64,000 nt of DNA from CBDDLD01 sp965250025 (GTDB lineage: Bacteria > Bacteroidota > Bacteroidia > Flavobacteriales > Flavobacteriaceae), in the NCBI GenBank assembly GCA_965250025.1, contig OZ252283.1, positions 1,860,001-1,924,000 of the forward strand. The letters are read 5' to 3'. Positions 17,390 to 26,893 of this stretch are shown one piece after another. The translations under genes and the position numbers were made by a program. The notes under the pieces were generated by a model that was not told the origin of the DNA, did not search any database, and saw nothing but the letters and a program-made list of their open reading frames with translations. Numbering within the stretch: position 1 is the stretch's first letter; each line of letters opens with the position of its first letter.

Positions 17390-18010
17390 TTAGAAAATTT
17401 CTAAACTCCCCTTACCTTTCCTGATAACCTCGGGTTCATCTTTTGAAAGGTCAATAATAGTCGAAGCTTCATTATCGCCATAACCCCCATCAATAACGAT
17501 ATCGACTATACTACTCCATTTCTCAAAAATCAACTCAGGATCTGTAGTGTATTCTAAAATATCATCGTCATCATGTATGGACGTTGAGACTATCGGATTA
17601 CCCAGAACTGTAACCAGCTCTAAAGCTATTGCATTATCCGGAACTCTGATTCCCACGGTTTTTCTCTTTTTAAAAGGGTTAGGCAATGTTTTAGCTCCGG
17701 GTAAAATAAAGGTATAAGCTCCCGGTAAGGCACGTTTTAGTATTTTAAATGTTGACGTGTCTATTTGTTTTACATAATCACTAAGGTTGCTCAGGTCTTT
17801 ACAAACAAATGAAAAGTTAGATTTTTCCAATTTCACACCCTTTATTTTAGCAATGCGTTCTAAAGCTTTGATGTTTGTAATATCGCAACCCAATCCGTAT
17901 ACCGTATCTGTTGGATAAATTACCAATCCTCCGGATTTTAAACAATCGACTACTTTCTGTACGACTTTTGGATTAGGGTTTTCGGGGTATATTTTTACAA
18001 ACTCTGCCAT
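17390..18010 (-). CDS. YrdC/Sua5 domain protein, probable threonylcarbamoyl-AMP synthase (YciO branch)
   Basis: A 206-residue YrdC-fold protein with GGLVIYPTDTVYGLGCD at the N terminus, a KIKG and SNFSFVCKDLS segment, PGAYTFILP and VGIRVPDN. The family uses threonine, bicarbonate and ATP to make the activated intermediate for t6A in tRNA. The STSIHDDDD segment resembles E. coli YciO more than TsaC, so activity could be weak or different. No TsaD or TsaE gene is nearby. It lies divergent from the retropepsin-like gene. Confidence 0.85.
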   Translation of the reverse strand: MAEFVKIYPENPNPKVVQKVVDCLKSGGLVIYPTDTVYGLGCDITNIKALERIAKIKGVKLEKSNFSFVCKDLSNLSDYVKQIDTSTFKILKRALPGAYTFILPGAKTLPNPFKKRKTVGIRVPDNAIALELVTVLGNPIVSTSIHDDDDILEYTTDPELIFEKWSSIVDIVIDGGYGDNEASTIIDLSKDEPEVIRKGKGSLEIF

Positions 18011-18105
18011 ATACTAAAGGTACTAAATAATTGAATAGTGCTAAAAAAATCTTAATAATTAAAAAATATAGTGTAACATATTGTAATTTTAGAAGTCTAT
18101 AGAGT

Positions 18106-19071
18106 ATGCGCCAACCCATCAAAATAATAATTGCCTTTCTATTATGCTTTAAGCTCAGTGCCTTAGAGGATAAGAAATCGCCTCCGATTATTTTTACCAA
18201 TGCAGAGACATTAAACAGCAATACGACACGTATTCCTTTTAAAGTTATTGATCAATTGATCGTTGTTGAAGCTGAACTCTTAGATAAAAAAGGGAATTTT
18301 ATTATTGATACAGGTTCTGAAACCCTCATTTTAAACAGCACTCACTTTAAAGTGTCTTTCCGATCGTATAAAGACGCCAAAGAAAAATCCGGTATCAATG
18401 GACGTATTGATGGTGCGGAAGAAAAATTTCTGAATGAATTCAGGTTGATGAACTTAAGGCTAAGTAAAATGAATGCTGATGTTATAGACCTGTCTCACAT
18501 AGAAAAAACCAAGAAAATGAACCTCTTGGGAATTATTGGTTACAGCATACTTAAAGATTTTGAGATCTTTATAGACATGCATCTTAACCAGATAACATTA
18601 AGTCGTGTAGATAGAAACGGCGAAAGACTTACCAAAAATGTATATGCAGAAACAATCATAGATAGTACGGATTTTAAATTAAAAAAGCATACTATTGTAC
18701 TTCAGGCCCGTGTTGGTGGTAGAAAAGTGAAATTTGGATTAGATACTGCAGCTGAATTCAATCAGTTGAATAAAGATATCGATCCTATAATTTTAGAATA
18801 CTTTTATCCATCAAGAAAACTAAAACTTTCTGGAGCCAGCGGAAAGAAAATAGAGGTTTTGGCAGGAAAATTGTATAGGGTTAGTTTGACTGACGCTATA
18901 TATTTTGGTCCTATGAAAACAGTAGTTGCTAATTTACGTAAAATGAATGAGGCTTTTGGCACTCATTTGGATGGGGTTTTGGGTTTTGAGTTTTTTGCTC
19001 AAAAACGTACCATTATTAATTATAAAAAACGTAAATTATACTTTATTAAAAATCCGATATTAAAACATTGA
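18106..19071 (+). CDS. Secreted retropepsin-like aspartyl protease (two half-domains)
   Basis: A 321-residue protein with an N-terminal hydrophobic export signal. It has two retropepsin-like repeats: the first with FIIDTGSETLILN (Asp68) and the second with KFGLDTAAEFNQL (Asp213). Each is followed by a Gly-rich flap or hydrophobic segment (LLGIIGYSILKDFEIFID, then DGVLGFEFFAQKRTIINY). A single chain carrying both Asp-bearing halves could form an active pepsin-like site, though the second DTA rather than DTG is less standard. Its stop overlaps the TTG start of the next gene by four bases. Confidence 0.78.
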   Translation: MRQPIKIIIAFLLCFKLSALEDKKSPPIIFTNAETLNSNTTRIPFKVIDQLIVVEAELLDKKGNFIIDTGSETLILNSTHFKVSFRSYKDAKEKSGINGRIDGAEEKFLNEFRLMNLRLSKMNADVIDLSHIEKTKKMNLLGIIGYSILKDFEIFIDMHLNQITLSRVDRNGERLTKNVYAETIIDSTDFKLKKHTIVLQARVGGRKVKFGLDTAAEFNQLNKDIDPIILEYFYPSRKLKLSGASGKKIEVLAGKLYRVSLTDAIYFGPMKTVVANLRKMNEAFGTHLDGVLGFEFFAQKRTIINYKKRKLYFIKNPILKH

Positions 19072-20033
19072 AGGTTGTAAAAACGCATATATTATTATTC
19101 TTAATCTGTCTTTCCTCATATAGCTTCTCGCAAAATACCAATGTCAAAGGTTATCGTATGGATGGTGATGAAGTGGTGTTCACTTTTAAACCATCAGATT
19201 ATAACAAATTAAAACATGATAGTGGCGATATTACATTAGAACTTGATGAAGTTAATATCAACAATGTCTTTGTTGCCGGAGAATTCAACGATTGGTCAAG
19301 AAATCGATGGAAAATGGTTAAGGTCAATGACTCCATTTATGAGCTACGAAAAAAAATGTCTGATTTTATAGATGAGTTTGACTGGGAATTTAAATTTATC
19401 ATCAACAGTACGTATTGGGCCGAACCCGATGAGAGCACAAGTAATATAGCTCATGCCAAATCCATTTATGGCAAGCCTTTACATGCTTATAATTTAAAAA
19501 TGTACACTGCTTTTGCTTCGGAATCCGGCAATGCCAATTTCAGATTAAAAGGCTATCACGATGCTACAAATGTCATCTTGAGTGGCACATTCAATCGTTG
19601 GGATGAATCGGTTTTTCAAATGAAAAAAACAGATTATGGTTGGGAACTTACACTGCAACTTAAACCCGATCTCTACGAGTATAAATTCATTGTAGATGGT
19701 GAATGGATGGAAGATCCTAATAATCCTTCAAAAAAGAAAAATGAATATCATGGCTATAACTCTCTGATCGATATCCAAAAGGAAATTGCCTTTGAACTGT
19801 GTGCATACGAAAATGCTAAAACGGTTATCCTTTCGGGTGATTTTAACGACTGGTCCTGGGAAAAATACAAAATGGAAAAAACACCAAATGGATGGCGCTA
19901 TACCATAAACCTTTCCCGCGGGAAATACCATTATAAATTTATCGTAGATGGTGAATGGATCATAGACCCTGGTAACAGTGTTGTAGAATACGACAGTATG
20001 GGTAATATCAATTCCGTATGTATGGTTAAGTGA
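19068..20033 (+). CDS. Secreted protein with three AMPK/CBM48-type glycogen-binding domains
   Basis: A 321-residue protein beginning at a TTG overlapping the previous stop; a signal peptide ends near residue 22 (YSFSQ). Three E-set domains follow at about residues 62-120, 164-220 and 248-303, each with a version of V-x-GxFNDW and then YxYKFIVDGEWxxDP. Domains 2 and 3 are most alike, domain 1 is diverged (FKFIINSTYWAEPD). Such domains bind starch or glycogen or act as protein-protein modules. No catalytic domain is attached. The translational coupling with the retropepsin-like gene suggests a joint envelope role. Confidence 0.82.
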   Translation: MKVVKTHILLFLICLSSYSFSQNTNVKGYRMDGDEVVFTFKPSDYNKLKHDSGDITLELDEVNINNVFVAGEFNDWSRNRWKMVKVNDSIYELRKKMSDFIDEFDWEFKFIINSTYWAEPDESTSNIAHAKSIYGKPLHAYNLKMYTAFASESGNANFRLKGYHDATNVILSGTFNRWDESVFQMKKTDYGWELTLQLKPDLYEYKFIVDGEWMEDPNNPSKKKNEYHGYNSLIDIQKEIAFELCAYENAKTVILSGDFNDWSWEKYKMEKTPNGWRYTINLSRGKYHYKFIVDGEWIIDPGNSVVEYDSMGNINSVCMVK

Positions 20034-20041
20034 TACCTGCT

Positions 20042-22417
20042 CTAACTTAAGACTTCTAATTTAGCAAACCTAAGCAACAGTTTTTTTACACCTCCATTTT
20101 CAAACTTGATTTCTGCTTTAATATCGGCACCCTTACCTTCGATCTTTATCACTTCACCTTTTCCAAAACGTTGATGGTTAACAACATTACCAACTGTAAG
20201 CTTACTATCAAACAGGTTACTATCTAACGCGCTGGATTTACCCACAGGCTTTAATTTTTTAGGTGTACTCACCTGAAAGGTATTGGCCTTGGCCTTAGAG
20301 TCCTTCTTTTTAATTTTAGGCGTCTTAGGCTTTGCAAATCTAATCTTATTGGGTTCCACATCTCCAAAAATAGAAGCGTCTAACATAGGATTGAAACGCC
20401 GCTCTTCCAAAGGCGTAATAATATCCAAATAGGTGTCATCTATTTCTTCGATAAAACGACTGGGTTCTGCATCAATGAGTTTTCCCCATCGGTATCTCGA
20501 TAATGCATAAGTTAAATAGGCCTGTTTTTCTGCTCTTGTAAGTGCTACATAAAACAATCGTCGTTCCTCCTCTAGCTCACTACGTGTATTCATACTCATA
20601 GCACTTGGAAAGAGATCTTCTTCCATCCCCACAATAAAGACATGTGGAAATTCTAATCCTTTAGCCAAATGAATGGTCATTAGAGCTACCCGATCTTCAT
20701 CGCCGGTATCATTATCCATATCCGTAGCAAGCGCTACATCTTCAAGGAATTCGGTCAGTGAACCTGTACTATCGGCCAATTCTTTTTGACCTTCAACAAA
20801 ATCCTTAACACCATTAAGAAGTTCTTCTATATTTTCCATTCTGGCAACCCCTTCGGGCGTGCCATCTTTATTAAACTCTCTGATCAATCCGGAGGTTTTA
20901 ACCACGTGTTCTGCCAACTCAAAAGCATTGGCACTGGCATTCATTACCTGAAAGCTTTCAATCATTGTGACGAAGTCTTGTAATTTCCCTCGGGTACCTG
21001 AATTGATCTTAATATCGATCTTATCCAAATGTTGAAGTACTTCAAAAATCGATTTGTTATAGCCATTAGCTGCAACAACAAGCCGATCTATCGTAGTTTG
21101 TCCAATACCTCGCGCCGGGAAATTGATAATACGCTTTAAAGCTTCTTCATCTGCCGGATTAATAATGAGTCGCAAATACGACAATACATCTTTGATCTCT
21201 TTGCGCTGATAGAACGATAATCCGCCATATATACGGTAAGGGATATCGCGTTTTCTCAAAGCATCTTCTATAGATCTCGACTGCGCATTTGTTCTGTATA
21301 ATACTGCGAAATCCTTATTATGTAACTGCTCTTGCATCTTCGCTTCAAAAACAGTGCTTGCTACATAGCGTCCTTCATCACCATCGGTTAATAATCTGTT
21401 GACCTTTATCTTTTGACCTTCTTCATTAGCCGTCCAAACCACCTTATCCAATTTGGTTTGATTTTTATCAATCACAGAATTCGCAGCATTAACAATAGTT
21501 TTGGTTGAACGGTAATTTTGTTCCAATCGAAACACCTTCACACCATCATAATCGCGCTGAAAGTTTAGAATATTGTTAATATTAGCGCCTCTGAAGGCGT
21601 AGATACTTTGTGCATCATCACCAACCACACAAATATTCTGAAAACGGTCAGACAGTGCTCTGACAATAAGGTATTGCGAATGGTTAGTATCCTGATACTC
21701 ATCTACTAAAATGTAACGAAACCGGTCCTGATACTTCGCCAGTACATCCGGGAAACGTGTCAGTAGTTCATTGGTCTTAAGCAACAAATCATCAAAATCC
21801 ATTGCGCCGGCTTTAAAACAACGCTCCACATAGTTCTTATAGATATCACCAATCCTTGGTCGTCTTGCTGCCGTATCGGCTTCTATAAGCTCCGGGTTAT
21901 TAAAATAAGCTTTAACAGTGATTAAACTGTTTTTATACGATGAAATGCGCGAACGGATTTGTTTGTACTTATAGACATCCTTATCCAAATTCATTTCCTT
22001 GATGATCGCAGCTATCAACCGATCAGAATCCTGAGTATCGTATATGGTAAAGTTACTAGGGTACCCTAACCGATCGGCTTCAAATCTTAATATTTTTGCA
22101 AATACCGAGTGAAACGTACCCATCCATAGGTTCTTAGCCTCGCTATCCCCTACAATATCAGCAATACGTTCCTTCATTTCTCTGGCCGCTTTATTCGTAA
22201 AGGTTAAGGCCAGAATATTAAAAGCATCTACCCCCTGACTCATTAGGTAAGCAATACGATAAGTAAGCACACGTGTTTTCCCAGACCCTGCTCCGGCTAT
22301 AACAATCATTGGACCATCCTTCTGTAAGGTTGGTGCTAATTGCGCATCATTAAGTTGACTTAAATACTTTTCCAAAATAAATAATTTCGAACTGTGAAAA
22401 TAACTATTGTTAGACAT
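20042..22417 (-). CDS. pcrA: UvrD/PcrA/Rep-type ATP-dependent DNA helicase
   Basis: A 791-residue superfamily 1 helicase with the ordered motifs LNDAQLAPT (Q motif), AGAGSGKTRVLTYR (Walker A), LTFTNKAAREMKER, ILVDEYQDTNHSQY (Walker B), VGDDAQSIYAFRGA, LEQNYRST, LMTIHLAKGLEFPHVF and VALTRAEK. The C-terminal 60 residues resemble the PcrA Tudor-like end (VGNVVNHQRFGKGEVIKIEG). It unwinds DNA in repair and in removing blocks from replication. The true start may be a few residues in, at the Met-less EKYLSQLNDAQ stretch; the ATG at 22417 is the only good candidate nearby. Confidence 0.93.
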   Translation of the reverse strand: MSNNSYFHSSKLFILEKYLSQLNDAQLAPTLQKDGPMIVIAGAGSGKTRVLTYRIAYLMSQGVDAFNILALTFTNKAAREMKERIADIVGDSEAKNLWMGTFHSVFAKILRFEADRLGYPSNFTIYDTQDSDRLIAAIIKEMNLDKDVYKYKQIRSRISSYKNSLITVKAYFNNPELIEADTAARRPRIGDIYKNYVERCFKAGAMDFDDLLLKTNELLTRFPDVLAKYQDRFRYILVDEYQDTNHSQYLIVRALSDRFQNICVVGDDAQSIYAFRGANINNILNFQRDYDGVKVFRLEQNYRSTKTIVNAANSVIDKNQTKLDKVVWTANEEGQKIKVNRLLTDGDEGRYVASTVFEAKMQEQLHNKDFAVLYRTNAQSRSIEDALRKRDIPYRIYGGLSFYQRKEIKDVLSYLRLIINPADEEALKRIINFPARGIGQTTIDRLVVAANGYNKSIFEVLQHLDKIDIKINSGTRGKLQDFVTMIESFQVMNASANAFELAEHVVKTSGLIREFNKDGTPEGVARMENIEELLNGVKDFVEGQKELADSTGSLTEFLEDVALATDMDNDTGDEDRVALMTIHLAKGLEFPHVFIVGMEEDLFPSAMSMNTRSELEEERRLFYVALTRAEKQAYLTYALSRYRWGKLIDAEPSRFIEEIDDTYLDIITPLEERRFNPMLDASIFGDVEPNKIRFAKPKTPKIKKKDSKAKANTFQVSTPKKLKPVGKSSALDSNLFDSKLTVGNVVNHQRFGKGEVIKIEGKGADIKAEIKFENGGVKKLLLRFAKLEVLS

Positions 22418-22511
22418 TTATGAGTCATAGAAATATCAATAATTATAAACAATTCTCAATCTTATCGACATTTATCAAATTTCAATACCTTTAAACAAAA
22501 AACCATTTGTC

Positions 22512-23780
22512 ATGAGACACCTTCTAATCATCTTATGTTGCATTTCCGCATTAGGATATTCTCAAAACACTATAGAGCAAGACATCATCAATATTGAAGA
22601 AAAAGTTATAGCATGGCGACGGCATTTTCATCAGAATCCTGAGCTGTCTAACAGAGAATTCAAAACTGCTAAAAAGATTGCGCAACACCTAGAAACATTA
22701 GGACTTGAAGTAAAAACTGAAGTTGCTAAAACGGGGGTTGTTGCTCTACTTAAAGGCAATCAGCCGGGAAAGGTTATTGCACTGCGAGCAGATATTGATG
22801 CGCTTCCTGTTACTGAACGCAACGACTTACCGTTTAAATCAGAAGTAAGAACCACGTTTCTCAATACAGAAACCGGTGTAATGCATGCTTGTGGTCATGA
22901 TACGCATACGGCTATACTCATGGGAGCCGCAGAGGTACTCTCTAAACACAAGGACAAAATTAAAGGAACTGTCAAATTTATATTTCAACCCGCAGAAGAA
23001 GGTCCTCCACCCGGAGAAGAAGGCGGTGCTAAATTAATGATAAAAGAAGGCGTGTTAGAAGCGCCTAAAGTTGATGCAATTTTTGGACTGCATATCAGTT
23101 CTGAAACACCAGTAGGCACCATTACCTATAAAGCTGGTGGTATCATGGCTTCAGTGGAACGTTTTGTTATTAATGTTAAAGGTAAACAGACACATGGTTC
23201 TCAACCCTGGTCTGGTGTAGATCCTATTCTGATATCCGCAAAAATCATAGATGGTTTACAGACCATTATCAGTAGAGAGTCTAAACTTACGAATGAAGCT
23301 GCCGTTATTACTGTTGGTAAGATTACTGCCGGAACGCGTTTTAATATCATCCCTGAAAGTGCTGAGCTTATTGGAACTGTAAGAACTTTAGATCCTGCAA
23401 TGAGAGCCCACATTGAAAAGCGCATGAAAGTGATGGTAGAAACCCTTGCTAAAGCTTATGGTGGTGAGGCTACTATAACTTTTCAGAACAATACTTCAAT
23501 TACATATAATGATCCCGATTTAGTGGATCAAATGTTACCATCGCTTCAAGCTGCTGCCGGTACTGAAAATGTCATTTTAAGAAAAGCCACAACAGGAGGT
23601 GAAGATTTCTCCTATTTTCAGGAAATCGTTCCAGGCTTCTATTTCTTTCTTGGTGGTATGACTCCAGGAAATACTGAGGCTTTTCCTCATCATACACCAG
23701 ATTTCATCATTGACGAAAGTGGTTTGCTATTAGGTGTCAAAGCATTCACCCAATTGACATTTGACTATTTAAATCACTAG
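22512..23780 (+). CDS. Exported M20 family amidohydrolase (N-acyl amino acid type)
   Basis: A 422-residue protein with a signal peptide ending near ALGYSQ. It has the amidohydrolase features AWRRHFHQNPELS, ALRADIDALPV, HACGHDTHTA (metal ligands), FQPAEEGPPPGEEGGA and a late GGEDFSYF. These match the IAA-amino-acid hydrolase/hippuricase branch, which removes acyl groups from amino acids with two Mn or Zn ions. Export to the periplasm is unusual for biosynthetic M20 enzymes but common in this phylum, pointing to peptide or conjugate breakdown. Confidence 0.93.
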   Translation: MRHLLIILCCISALGYSQNTIEQDIINIEEKVIAWRRHFHQNPELSNREFKTAKKIAQHLETLGLEVKTEVAKTGVVALLKGNQPGKVIALRADIDALPVTERNDLPFKSEVRTTFLNTETGVMHACGHDTHTAILMGAAEVLSKHKDKIKGTVKFIFQPAEEGPPPGEEGGAKLMIKEGVLEAPKVDAIFGLHISSETPVGTITYKAGGIMASVERFVINVKGKQTHGSQPWSGVDPILISAKIIDGLQTIISRESKLTNEAAVITVGKITAGTRFNIIPESAELIGTVRTLDPAMRAHIEKRMKVMVETLAKAYGGEATITFQNNTSITYNDPDLVDQMLPSLQAAAGTENVILRKATTGGEDFSYFQEIVPGFYFFLGGMTPGNTEAFPHHTPDFIIDESGLLLGVKAFTQLTFDYLNH

Positions 23781-23856
23781 CGCCAAATAATAAATTATTG
23801 TTCAAATTAATACTGATTTAAAAACCACATAGCCTTCGTTTAATGCCGGATTTTTT

Positions 23857-23864
23857 TATTTTTG
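23857..23864 (+). promoter_or_regulatory. Putative -7 box upstream of the glutamate synthase-like gene
   Basis: TATTTTTG matches TAnnTTTG and ends 19 bases before the ATG at 23884. No clear TTG occurs at the -33 position, so the assignment is tentative. Confidence 0.4.
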
Positions 23865-23883
23865 AGCAAACACTTTCTCTACT

Positions 23884-25443
23884 ATGGATGCTTTTTTTCA
23901 TTTTTTAGGATCTATTCCTTGGTGGTTATGGATCGTTATAGTTCTGGTACTAATTGCCATTAGAGATGTTTTTTTACAAAAAAGGCATACAATTAGCCAT
24001 AACTTCCCTATTATAGGGCATTTCAGATATATCTTAGAGCATATTGGCCCAGAGCTTCGACAATATCTGGTTGCCAATAACCGGGAAGAGCTTCCTTTTA
24101 ATCGTATTGAACGGGGGTGGATATATGCCTCTGCTAAAAAGGAGAACAATTATGAAGGCTTTGGTACAGATAGAGATATTTACACGCATCAGCACATCTT
24201 TATCAACAATGCCATGATGCCCTATAAAGTCACGGAAGGTCATCCGAGTGCTAAAGACAAAAGCTTTATTCCATGCGCTAAGGTAATAGGCGCTTATCAT
24301 AAACGTAAACGACCATTTCGCCCAGCATCTATCATCAATGTTTCTGCTATGAGTTTTGGGTCTTTATCTGCAAAAGCTGTGGAATCGCTTAATAAAGGGG
24401 TCAAAATTGCCGGAGCATATCATAATACCGGAGAAGGTGGCTTATCGCCTTATCATTGTCACGGCGGCGATGTGGTATTTCATTTTGGTACGGGCTATTT
24501 TGGTGTACGTACCAAAGATGGTGAGTTTTCCATGGAAAAAATGGTAGAATTAGTTAACAACAACCCTTTTATCAGAGCTATAGAAGTTAAACTTTCTCAA
24601 GGCGCTAAACCTGGTAAAGGTGGTGTTTTACCGGGTGCAAAGATCACTAAAGAAATTGCTGAAATCAGAGGTGTGGAAATCGGAAAAGATGTTTTATCGC
24701 CTCCTAACCATAAAGCATTTTCTAATGTACCGGAATTGGTAGACTTTGTAGAATCAATTGCTGAAGCTACCGGACTACCCGTTGGTATTAAAGCAGCTAT
24801 TGGAAAGCTGGATCAATGGGAAGAATTAGCAGATATTATGAAAGCTGAAAATCGCGGCCCGGATTTCATCACTATTGATGGTGGTGAAGGCGGTACCGGA
24901 GCTGCACCTCCAAGTTTTGCTGATCATGTTTCCCTACCATGGATTTACGGATTTAGTGATATTTACAAACTTTTTCAGCAAAGAGATCTAACACAAAGAA
25001 TCGTATTCATTGGTAGTGGAAAACTAGGCTTTCCTGCAAAAGCAGCTATGGCCTTTGCTATGGGTGTTGATTGTATCAATGTAGCCAGAGAAGCCATGAT
25101 GAGTATCGGTTGTATACAAGCTCAGGTATGTCATACGAATCGTTGCCCTTCTGGTGTTGCCACACAAAGCAAGTGGTTACAAAACGGAATTAATATTCCT
25201 TTGAAATCAGAACGTCTGGCACAATACTTCAAAACCTTCAGAAAAGAACTTCTTGAAATTACGCATGCTGCAGGTTACGAGCACCCTTGTCAATTTAATA
25301 TGAACGATATTGAAATGAATGTAGACGATCATAATCTAACTAAGAACTTTGATCAAACGTTCAGGTATCAAAAAGATAAAGTTGCTTTTGAAGGCATGCA
25401 AACATTAAAGGATTGTATACATTTGGGCGGCAAACATAAATAA
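23884..25443 (+). CDS. Membrane-anchored FMN-binding glutamate synthase-like protein
   Basis: A 519-residue protein. An N-terminal transmembrane helix (residues 13-28) precedes a glutamate synthase central-type FMN barrel: NVSAMSFGSLSAKAVESLN, YHNTGEGGLSPYH, KLSQGAKPGKGGVLPG, ITIDGGEGGTGAAP, and GCIQAQVCHTNRCPSGVATQ with the three Cys of the 3Fe-4S site. It lacks the glutamine amidotransferase and C-terminal domains of GltB, so it is not a full glutamate synthase. The family's reaction is unknown; archaeal-type single-domain forms have been proposed to use ammonia or other partners. Confidence 0.9.
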   Translation: MDAFFHFLGSIPWWLWIVIVLVLIAIRDVFLQKRHTISHNFPIIGHFRYILEHIGPELRQYLVANNREELPFNRIERGWIYASAKKENNYEGFGTDRDIYTHQHIFINNAMMPYKVTEGHPSAKDKSFIPCAKVIGAYHKRKRPFRPASIINVSAMSFGSLSAKAVESLNKGVKIAGAYHNTGEGGLSPYHCHGGDVVFHFGTGYFGVRTKDGEFSMEKMVELVNNNPFIRAIEVKLSQGAKPGKGGVLPGAKITKEIAEIRGVEIGKDVLSPPNHKAFSNVPELVDFVESIAEATGLPVGIKAAIGKLDQWEELADIMKAENRGPDFITIDGGEGGTGAAPPSFADHVSLPWIYGFSDIYKLFQQRDLTQRIVFIGSGKLGFPAKAAMAFAMGVDCINVAREAMMSIGCIQAQVCHTNRCPSGVATQSKWLQNGINIPLKSERLAQYFKTFRKELLEITHAAGYEHPCQFNMNDIEMNVDDHNLTKNFDQTFRYQKDKVAFEGMQTLKDCIHLGGKHK

Positions 25444-25466
25444 CAACAACTTACTTATATATAACT

Positions 25467-25988
25467 ATGGATACTGATAAACTATTTGATCTATTTCTCT
25501 TTGTAATTCCTGCAGTAGTTACTGGCGGAATTGCCTACTATTTTTTTAAGCAACATATCGAAAATGAATTCAGTCAAAGACGTTTTCTCATTCAAAAAGA
25601 TCTGCAAAAGGAAGCTTTCCCCATGCGTTTGCAAGCTTATGAACGCATGGCCCTATTCTTAGAACGCATTTCACCTTCTAAATTACTCATAAGAGTACAT
25701 CCAACATCCTCTAATAAAGAAGATTACGAATCTTTACTTATAGCAACTATTGAACAAGAATTTGAACATAATTTATCGCAACAAATCTACGTAAGTGACG
25801 AATGTTGGAGCATTATTAATGCTGCAAAAAATGCTACCATTCAAACCATTAGAAAAGCAAGTCTATTAGAAAAAACAGATACCGCCAATAAGCTTAGAGA
25901 AGTCATTCTTACCGACCTAATGGATAAACAACCTCCAAGCAATGCTGCATTATCTTTTATTAAAAAAGAGGTTAACGAAATGTGGTAA
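25467..25988 (+). CDS. Conserved membrane-anchored protein of unknown function
   Basis: A 173-residue protein with an N-terminal helix (residues 8-27) followed by a charged helical region. It contains the pattern RLQAYERMALFLERISPSKLLIR and a second segment YVSDECWSIINAAKN. I believe it is a Flavobacteriia-restricted conserved family, but I cannot name a function. It lies 23 bases after the glutamate synthase-like gene and is probably cotranscribed; it is convergent with the patatin gene. Confidence 0.7.
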   Translation: MDTDKLFDLFLFVIPAVVTGGIAYYFFKQHIENEFSQRRFLIQKDLQKEAFPMRLQAYERMALFLERISPSKLLIRVHPTSSNKEDYESLLIATIEQEFEHNLSQQIYVSDECWSIINAAKNATIQTIRKASLLEKTDTANKLREVILTDLMDKQPPSNAALSFIKKEVNEMW

Positions 25989-25998
25989 ATAAGCTATG

Positions 25999-26889
25999 CT
26001 AACGGGAAAGCTCATGTTTTTGCTCAGCATAATCATAGCCTTGCTGCCACCATTTTACCATTAATCGTTTACTAAAAATCAAAGAGTTCTCTGTTAATGT
26101 TGTCGGCGTGTAGTACAGATTAAGCTTCACATTGTTAGTTTTTGCAGCAAGTTTACCTATTTCAATATCGCTACGTTCTACCTGATCTAACAGATGCCCA
26201 AACAAACTGATCATCAATGAAAAAGGATTTTTTCCCAATACTTTTTGTTTGTTTAGATTTTCAGATTCCAAAACAATAGCATCTACTTCGGTAGCACCAC
26301 GTTTAATGGCTTCTCTTATCGGAATCACACATCCTAAACCTCCATCTGCATATTCATACCCATCAACTGTAGCTAATGACATGAACGGTATATAGTTACA
26401 GGAAATCCATATCCAATCACAGAAGGCTTCATAAGTACAATCGTTAATAGACTTATACTCCACTCTATTTTTAGAGAGATTAGATACTGTTACTACGACA
26501 TCATGCCTTTCAGCTTTTATTTTATTAAATTCTTCTTCCGTGAAGTTTCTTTTTATATTGCGCTTAAGCGCTTTACTTTCTCCAAAGGTTCTCTTAAGGC
26601 GTATAAACTGCCATAACGAGTTCACGAAATCAATCGACACATATTCTCTATCGCCTTTTTTTCGCTGTACAAAGGGACTAATACTAAAGATATCATGCTG
26701 TTGTACATTGGTGAAAATATCATACAATTTCGGAATGTCATTAACCGCTAAATGCGGTACTAATAAACTCCCTGTAGACGTCCCTAAAAACATATCATAA
26801 TTACGATGCTGACGTTCCATAAGGTATTGCGCCACACCACCTGCAAACGCACCTTTACTCCCGCCTCCGGATATCACTAATGCCCGCAT
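25999..26889 (-). CDS. Patatin-like phospholipase
   Basis: A 296-residue protein with the patatin oxyanion loop SGGGSKGAFAGG (residues 7-18), the nucleophile elbow GTSTG (Ser38) and the dyad Asp in YADGG (Asp182). It lacks a signal peptide, so it acts in the cytoplasm or is secreted another way. The family hydrolyses acyl esters of lipids. It starts five bases after the M1 peptidase stop, in the same leftward transcript. Confidence 0.93.
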   Translation of the reverse strand: MRALVISGGGSKGAFAGGVAQYLMERQHRNYDMFLGTSTGSLLVPHLAVNDIPKLYDIFTNVQQHDIFSISPFVQRKKGDREYVSIDFVNSLWQFIRLKRTFGESKALKRNIKRNFTEEEFNKIKAERHDVVVTVSNLSKNRVEYKSINDCTYEAFCDWIWISCNYIPFMSLATVDGYEYADGGLGCVIPIREAIKRGATEVDAIVLESENLNKQKVLGKNPFSLMISLFGHLLDQVERSDIEIGKLAAKTNNVKLNLYYTPTTLTENSLIFSKRLMVKWWQQGYDYAEQKHELSR

Positions 26890-26893
26890 AATA

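Noticed and set aside
17381..17400. Small palindrome TTAGAAA-TTTCTAA between the MFS and YrdC genes
   Set aside because: Short, AT-only and overlapping coding sequence; not enough to call a terminator.
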